Of a stretch of 18,226 nt of DNA, positions 14,027 through 18,226 are shown in pieces. This DNA comes from an uncultured Candidatus Melainabacteria bacterium (lineage in GTDB: Bacteria; Cyanobacteriota; Vampirovibrionia; Gastranaerophilales; Gastranaerophilaceae), in contig CAKUZO010000035.1 of assembly GCA_934717895.1 (NCBI GenBank), positions 1 through 18,226 of the forward strand. Reading direction: 5' to 3'. The notes below the pieces were generated by a model. The model was not told the origin of the DNA and did not search any database. It saw nothing but the letters and a program-made list of their open reading frames with translations. The position numbers and the translations under genes were made by a program. How positions within the stretch are numbered: the stretch's first letter is position 1; every line of letters begins with the position of its first letter.

Positions 14027-14905
14027 TTAAATACTTTGAATATCGGTGGTAATTTGTTGTTTAAGCTCCTCCAATGACGAAAATTTCTTTTCCGAACGGA
14101 GCATTTTTTTAAATTTTATGTCTAGTTTTTGCCCATAAATATCTTGATTAAAATTTAAAATGTGAACTTCCAGCAAAGTTCCAACACCATTAACTGTTGG
14201 TCGGGAGCCGTAATTCGCAATTCCTTTCCCAAAATTTGTTTCGACAGCATAAACTCCATGTGGAAGTTCAACTAATTCTGGCGGATATTTGATGTTTGCG
14301 GTTCGAAAACCTATTGTCCTACCGATTTGTTCCCCTTTGATTACCTCTCCACTTATTTCAAATTCTCTTCCGAGCATTCTGTTGGCGTGTTCAATTTCGC
14401 CTTTTGCCAAATAATTTCTGATACAAGTGCTGCTGATTATCTCGTCGCCCAACATTTTTGGTGGAAGTTCAAAGTATTTATAGCCGTATTTTTCTTGATT
14501 TTCTCGTAAAAACTCAACATTTCCGGATTTTTTACAGCCAAAACTGTGATTCCAGCCTGTGGAAATAGATTTTGGTGAAAAATATTTGACAAGAACATCT
14601 TTCAAATATTCGTCCGCCGTCAAATTTGAAATACTCATAAAATCCAATTCATACAAATAATCAACTCCGAGTGCCTCTATTGCTTTTTCTCTTTCCAATT
14701 TTGTCAAAATATATTCCGGCTGAATGCCTCTCAAAATGCAACAAGGGTGCTCAGCAAAAGTTATAACAGCCGATTTGTTACCATTTTTTCTAGCAAAATC
14801 AACTGCACTTTTAATTACAGTTTGATGTCCGAGATGAACTCCGTCAAAAAAGCCGAGTGCCAACGATAAATTCGGTTTTTCATTTAAATTTTTGAATATT
14901 TCCAT
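14027..14905 (-). CDS. ribF: Bifunctional riboflavin kinase / FAD synthetase
   Basis: Makes FMN from riboflavin and then FAD from FMN, using ATP. The 292-aa protein has an N-terminal nucleotidyltransferase domain with LGFFDGVHLGHQ (17-28), ITFAEHP (48-54, family T-F-e-P-H-P) and IISSTCIRNYLAKGEIEHAN (157-176). The usual G-x-D-F-x-F-G segment reads GWNHSFG (117-123). The C-terminal riboflavin kinase domain has GRTIGFRTANI (195-205), where the family's P-T-A-N reads RTAN. It is followed by LPHGVYAVE (214-222), NYGSRPTVNG (231-240) and LEVHILNF (245-252), whose Glu246 is the expected catalytic base. The frame extends five codons to an ATG at 14920, but those codons contain a TATAAT (14917-14912) ending 6 bases before ATG 14905. 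The start at 14905 with a leaderless message is therefore preferred. It lies downstream of aspS but behind its terminator. Confidence 0.92.
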   Translation of the reverse strand: MEIFKNLNEKPNLSLALGFFDGVHLGHQTVIKSAVDFARKNGNKSAVITFAEHPCCILRGIQPEYILTKLEREKAIEALGVDYLYELDFMSISNLTADEYLKDVLVKYFSPKSISTGWNHSFGCKKSGNVEFLRENQEKYGYKYFELPPKMLGDEIISSTCIRNYLAKGEIEHANRMLGREFEISGEVIKGEQIGRTIGFRTANIKYPPELVELPHGVYAVETNFGKGIANYGSRPTVNGVGTLLEVHILNFNQDIYGQKLDIKFKKMLRSEKKFSSLEELKQQITTDIQSI

Positions 14906-14911
14906 ACCATA

Positions 14912-14917
14912 ATTATA
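14912..14917 (-). promoter_or_regulatory. Probable -10 element of ribF
   Basis: A consensus TATAAT on the minus strand (14917-14912) ends 6 bases before the ribF ATG, placing the transcription start on the start codon. The -35 at 17 bases (GCTTTT, 14940-14935) is poor and lies within the aspS terminator. No Shine-Dalgarno precedes the ATG. Confidence 0.45.
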
Positions 14918-14933
14918 CATAAAAAACGCAACA

Positions 14934-14961
14934 AAAAAGCCCTACCGGAGTAGAGCTTTTT
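14934..14961 (-). terminator. Terminator of aspS
   Basis: On the minus strand AAAAAGCTCTAC (14961-14950) pairs with GTAGGGCTTTTT (14945-14934) over 12 bases, with one G-U pair and a TCCG loop. T-rich sequence continues downstream. It sits 57 bases after the aspS stop and just upstream of ribF. Confidence 0.85.
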
Positions 14962-15017
14962 AGACATTTTTATAAAGTATTCAGCAAAATTTCGACTTCG
15001 CCATTGCATAATACTAA

Positions 15018-16805
15018 TTATGCTTTGTGGTGTTGCTGAACAGTGCTTTTCAAGTGAAGTTCTCTCAACTGTTGTAGAGAAGCTTCGCCAGGAGCATCGC
15101 TCATAAGGTCTTTTGCGCCTGAGTTTTTAGGGAATGCGATTACATCTCTAATACTGTCAGTTCTGCAAAGCAATGCAACAAGTCTGTCCAAACCGATTGC
15201 AAGACCTGCGTGAGGTGGAGTACCGTATTGCAAAGCATTAACCATAAAGCCGAATTTTTCTTTTGCTTCGTCTTCTGTCAAGCCAAGAGCCTTGAAGATA
15301 GCGCTTTGAACTTCTGATGAGTGAATTCTAACAGAGCCGCCGCCCAATTCTGTTCCGTTGTAAACAATATCGTATGCGATTGATTTAACGTTACCCAAAT
15401 CACCTGATTTCAATTTGTCTAAATCAGCGATACAAGGAGATGTGAATGGGTGGTGCATTGCCATAAATCTACCTTCTTCGTCAGACCATTCAAACATAGG
15501 GAAGTCAACGACCCAAAGTAGATTGTGTTTGTTTTCGTCGATTAGGTCTAGTCTTTTACCGAAATACAATCTCAATCGGCCCATAATATCGTAAACTAAT
15601 TTCGGTTTGTCTGCAACAAAGAAAATGATATCGCCATCTTCTGCACCAGCGCGTTCTTTAATAGCTTGTGCTTGTTCTTCTGTAACGAATTTTAATACAG
15701 GAGATTTTGCAGTGCCGTCTTCGTTGTAAATAATGTTTGCAAGAGCTTTTGCACCGAATGAAACTGCAAGTTTTGTAATGTCGTCGATATCTTTTCTTGA
15801 GAATTTAGAACCGCCCGGAATTCTGATACCACGAACAATACCACCTTTTTCAAGAGTATCTCTAACGATTTTGAATTCAGATTGCAAAATGATATCGCCG
15901 ATATCAAATAATTCCAACCCAAAACGAGTATCAGGTTTGTCAGAACCGAATCTATCCATAGCTTCTTGCCAAGGCATTTGGATAAACGGAGGTTTAACCT
16001 CAACGCCTGCTGCTTTGAATGTATCGACAATTAAGCCTTCAACAAGTTTGATAACGTCTTGTTGTTCAACAAATGACATTTCGATATCGATTTGAGTGAA
16101 TTCAGGTTGTCTGTCAGCACGCAAGTCTTCATCACGGAAGCATTTTGCGATTTGATAATATCTTTCAATACCGCCAACCATCAACAATTGTTTGAAAATC
16201 TGTGGAGATTGAGGCAATGCATAGAATTTACCTTCTTGAACACGTGACGGAACAAGATAATCTCTGGCACCTTCCGGAGTTGTCTTAATCAAGATAGGAG
16301 TTTCAACTTCTAAAAAGTCTTGGCTGTTCAAATATCCGCGAGCAGCTTGACAGATTTTGTGACGCAAAGTCAAATTGTGTAACATGCTTTCGCGTCTAAT
16401 ATCTAAGTATCTGTATTTTAGACGAACATCTTCCGAAACATTTTCATCGTCCAAAACGAACGGTAAAGTTTTAGCTTCCGAAAGAATTTCAACAGATGTC
16501 GGATACATTTCAACCTGTCCTGTTGCATATTTTTCGTTGTATGTTTCTTCCGGTCTGCGAGTAATTTTACCTTTTACGGTAATTACATATTCTGATCTAA
16601 GCTTTTCAAAAACCTTGTGAACGTCAGGGTTAATTTGAGGATTAGCAACTAATTGGAAAAAACCTGTTCTGTCTCTCAATTCTACGAATAAAATACCGCC
16701 CAAATCACGGATAGTAGATGCCCAACCTGAAAGGGTAACTTCTTCATTCAAATTGTCAAGATTAAGCTCTCCGCAATTGTGGTCTTTAAGTTTTGTTTTA
16801 ATCAT
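15018..16805 (-). CDS. aspS: Aspartyl-tRNA synthetase (bacterial type)
   Basis: Charges tRNA with aspartate. The 595-aa protein has the bacterial layout: an OB-fold anticodon-binding domain (about 15-108, with LSGWASTIRDLGGILFVELR), class-II motif 1 (RHKICQAARGYLNSQDFLEVETP 148-170), motif 2 (CFRDEDLRADRQPEFTQIDIE 222-242), the bacterial GAD insertion (about 285-420), and motif 3 (GLAIGLDRLVALLCR 534-548) followed by RDVIAFPK (553-560). The position that is His in well-studied non-discriminating enzymes (R-D-H-G-G) is Leu35 here, as in Asp-specific enzymes. That single residue does not settle whether tRNA-Asn is also charged. The start is supported by AGAAGGAAG before the ATG. A tentative promoter (TTGGTA-17-TATTGA) lies in the 92-base gap to the upstream gene. 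It ends at its own terminator. Confidence 0.97.
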   Translation of the reverse strand: MIKTKLKDHNCGELNLDNLNEEVTLSGWASTIRDLGGILFVELRDRTGFFQLVANPQINPDVHKVFEKLRSEYVITVKGKITRRPEETYNEKYATGQVEMYPTSVEILSEAKTLPFVLDDENVSEDVRLKYRYLDIRRESMLHNLTLRHKICQAARGYLNSQDFLEVETPILIKTTPEGARDYLVPSRVQEGKFYALPQSPQIFKQLLMVGGIERYYQIAKCFRDEDLRADRQPEFTQIDIEMSFVEQQDVIKLVEGLIVDTFKAAGVEVKPPFIQMPWQEAMDRFGSDKPDTRFGLELFDIGDIILQSEFKIVRDTLEKGGIVRGIRIPGGSKFSRKDIDDITKLAVSFGAKALANIIYNEDGTAKSPVLKFVTEEQAQAIKERAGAEDGDIIFFVADKPKLVYDIMGRLRLYFGKRLDLIDENKHNLLWVVDFPMFEWSDEEGRFMAMHHPFTSPCIADLDKLKSGDLGNVKSIAYDIVYNGTELGGGSVRIHSSEVQSAIFKALGLTEDEAKEKFGFMVNALQYGTPPHAGLAIGLDRLVALLCRTDSIRDVIAFPKNSGAKDLMSDAPGEASLQQLRELHLKSTVQQHHKA

Positions 16806-16897
16806 CTTATCTTCCTTCTTTTGTTTTCAATACAGATTTATAAAAATTTTACCAAAAACATAAAAAAAAAGATATAAATGTGAAGAAAAATATTGAA

Positions 16898-17257
16898 TTA
16901 TCTTTGATTTTTAACTTTTTGTTTAACTTTTGTAGCTTGTTCCAGTTCTTCTTCAAACCCATCATCATATTCATAATCGTCAGGCAAGATTTCAATTATT
17001 TGAATAGTCATGACTGATGAGATATTTACGTGTAACTGAGGGGTCTTATCAGGGCGGAAAGCAATATTTTTTCTATCCTTGATCTCACAGTTTTTAAGGG
17101 TTATAAACTGAAATCCACCATTTAAAATGTAAAAAAGCATGTTATCCGGAATTGAATTACTAAACCTCATATTTTCAGGCAAAAGCAGTTCGCCTTCAAT
17201 ATATTGATCATTCGTTGTAATCAAAACTTGCATTCTTGGGAGATTATTTATTATCAT
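16898..17257 (-). CDS. Small conserved protein of unknown function, 119 aa
   Basis: I do not recognise it with confidence. The first 85 residues look like a compact beta-rich domain: MQVLITTNDQYIEGELLLPE (9-28), then MRFSNSIPDNMLFYILNGGF (30-49) and FITLKNCEI (51-59). That order (x-v-x-G-e-l, R-x-S-d, f-I-x-L-x-n) resembles small domains such as DUF6812, a low-confidence match from memory. An acidic linker (LPDDYEYDDGFEEELEQ, 91-107) and a short basic tail (KVKQKVKNQR) end the chain. It has no signal peptide and no membrane segment. AAGGA lies 10 bases before the ATG at 17257; Met9 is an alternative start. It lies between the band-7 gene, whose terminator separates them, and aspS, all on the same strand. 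Confidence 0.75.
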   Translation of the reverse strand: MIINNLPRMQVLITTNDQYIEGELLLPENMRFSNSIPDNMLFYILNGGFQFITLKNCEIKDRKNIAFRPDKTPQLHVNISSVMTIQIIEILPDDYEYDDGFEEELEQATKVKQKVKNQR

Positions 17258-17277
17258 TTTTATAGTGTCCTTTATCT

Positions 17278-17308
17278 AAAAATCAGGGCAAAGTTTAAAA
17301 CTTCGCCC
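17278..17308 (-). terminator. Terminator of the SPFH/band-7 gene
   Basis: On the minus strand GGGCGAAGTT (17308-17299), loop TTA and AACTTTGCCC (17295-17286) form a 10-bp stem with one G-U pair. It is followed within 4 bases by five T (17282-17278). It lies 15 bases after the stop codon at 17324. Confidence 0.85.
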
Positions 17309-17323
17309 TAACTAATTCTTCGC

Positions 17324-18226
17324 TTATTTTTTGTCGAACATTTGTTTAATACCATCAACAGAAGATAGAATTCCTGTTGCTTCGTATGGCATGTAAACAA
17401 CTTTGTTGTTTTCACCGCTTGTGATAGCAGTCATTGTTTCTAAATACTTCATTGCAATAAGGTATTTATCCGGTTGTCCTTTATCAGCCAAAGCATTGAT
17501 AATTCTTGAAATTGCTTCTTTTTCTGCGTCAGCTTCAATTACTCGGGCTTGTGCAATACCTTCTGCTCTAAGAATTTCTGCTTGTTTAGCACCTTCGGCA
17601 GAACGAATAGCAGCTTCTTTTTCACCTTCGGCCTTGCGGATTGCTGCCTCTTTCAAACCTTCAGCTTCTGTAATTGTAGCTTTCTTTTCTCTATCAGCCT
17701 TCATCAATTTGTCCATTGATGCTTGAATATCAGCAGGCGGGAAGATATCTTGAATTTCAACACGGTTTACTTTAACGCCCCATTTATTTGTTGCGTCATC
17801 AAGAGTTGTTCTCAATTCGTCATTAATTTTACCACGAGATGTCAATGTTTCTTGCAAATCCATTTGCCCTACAAGGTTTCTCAATGTTGTTTGTGTTAAT
17901 TTTTCAATCGCATCAGGCAAGTTTTCGATTTCATAAACTGCATCTTTTGCGTTTACGATTTGGAAGTAAATCAACGCGTTAATTGTAATTGAAACGTTAT
18001 CTTTTGTAATTACGTTTTGACGAGGGAAGTCATATATTTGTTCTCTCAAATCAATTCTGTCTACTTGTTTTTGATAATAATAACTACGACCGTCAAGACC
18101 TTTTTGAGAAACTTTTTTTAAAATTCCTCGTGGTGCTTCCAAAATAGGGAAGATGAAGTTAGGCCCCGCGTCAAGAGTTTTTTCGTAACGTCCCATTCTT
18201 TCTATAATAACTTGTTGCTGTTGTTG
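17324..18226 (-). CDS. SPFH/band-7 (stomatin-like, QmcA/paraslipin type) protein, 5' end missing
   Basis: Membrane-associated scaffold protein that oligomerises in microdomains, often linked to proteases or membrane quality control. The frame runs off the right edge: 30 bases upstream of the Met at 18196 still read QQQQQVIIER in frame, which matches the usual V-x-x-E-R-x-G-R-Y family block, so that Met is internal. An N-terminal membrane segment and start codon should lie outside the window. The SPFH domain is visible through YEKTLDAGPNFIFPI, DLREQIYDFPRQNVITKDNV and NALIYFQIVNAKDAVYEIEN (edge residues to about 110). It is followed by a long coiled coil of Ala/Glu repeats (KADREKKATITEAEGLKEAA and the following EKEAAIRSAEGAKQAEILRA-type units). 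The tail ends KVVYMPYEATGILSSVDGIK, close to the paraslipin C-terminus. It has its own terminator. No NfeD partner is visible in this window. Confidence 0.92.
   Translation of the reverse strand, partial: QQQQQVIIERMGRYEKTLDAGPNFIFPILEAPRGILKKVSQKGLDGRSYYYQKQVDRIDLREQIYDFPRQNVITKDNVSITINALIYFQIVNAKDAVYEIENLPDAIEKLTQTTLRNLVGQMDLQETLTSRGKINDELRTTLDDATNKWGVKVNRVEIQDIFPPADIQASMDKLMKADREKKATITEAEGLKEAAIRKAEGEKEAAIRSAEGAKQAEILRAEGIAQARVIEADAEKEAISRIINALADKGQPDKYLIAMKYLETMTAITSGENNKVVYMPYEATGILSSVDGIKQMFDKK

Noticed and set aside
14906..14920. RibF start at the ATG 14920
   Set aside because: The five extra codons contain a consensus TATAAT and lack a ribosome site; the family start fits ATG 14905.
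18194..18196. Met at 18196 as the start of the band-7 protein
   Set aside because: Conserved family sequence (VIIER before MGRYEKTL) continues in frame upstream to the window edge, so this Met is internal.
1..18226. Mobile elements, CRISPR arrays, tRNA or rRNA genes
   Set aside because: No transposase or integrase, no regularly spaced direct repeats and no tRNA T-loop/acceptor pattern were found on reading both strands by eye; a tRNAscan or repeat-finder run would confirm.

Overview
This 18.2 kb window is AT-rich bacterial chromosome with housekeeping genes, short intergenic gaps and several lineage-specific proteins of unknown function. No phage, transposase, CRISPR, rRNA or tRNA signal was seen. 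Four things suggest a gut-type member of the Gastranaerophilales/Melainabacteria (non-photosynthetic relatives of Cyanobacteria): an SLH-domain envelope protein, proteins beginning MQI... with a short '.F.G' motif and no signal peptide, a partial gene starting MGMAASQARFLGLT, and low GC. This placement is inference from remembered sequence style, not a search.

Layout. The left edge holds the first codons of a minus-strand gene. A plus-strand pair follows: an AGCS-family sodium:amino-acid symporter overlapping a family-4 Fe-S uracil-DNA glycosylase, closed by a terminator. Positions 2613-4884 are minus strand: a 423-aa membrane protein of unknown function behind a long structured leader with its own promoter, a 133-aa small protein whose Shine-Dalgarno lies in a hairpin, and a DUF167/YggU protein. 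A long Rel/SpoT homologue (4959-7169, plus) meets a 288-aa unknown membrane protein (minus) tail to tail. Next come mtaB (tRNA methylthiotransferase) and a calpain-like cysteine protease homologue on plus, separated by a strong terminator from pyruvate kinase on minus. A divergent promoter region serves pyk and an SLH-domain exported protein, which is followed by a small secreted Cys-rich protein. The right third is minus strand: ribF, aspS, a 119-aa unknown and an SPFH/band-7 protein cut by the window edge.

The genes do not form one pathway. The strongest points for follow-up are: (i) a Rel protein with an intact hydrolase site but changed synthetase residues; (ii) a 5' leader at about 3900-4102 that can form a hairpin whose loop pairs with downstream sequence (pseudoknot); (iii) plus- and minus-strand genes whose promoters place the transcription start at the start codon, suggesting leaderless mRNAs; (iv) the short N-terminal motif shared by unrelated lineage-specific proteins; (v) a calpain-like protein with a changed third catalytic position. 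No gene-free stretch exceeds about 255 bases; the larger gaps (44-296, 3885-4139, 13202-13420, 13784-14026) are covered below.
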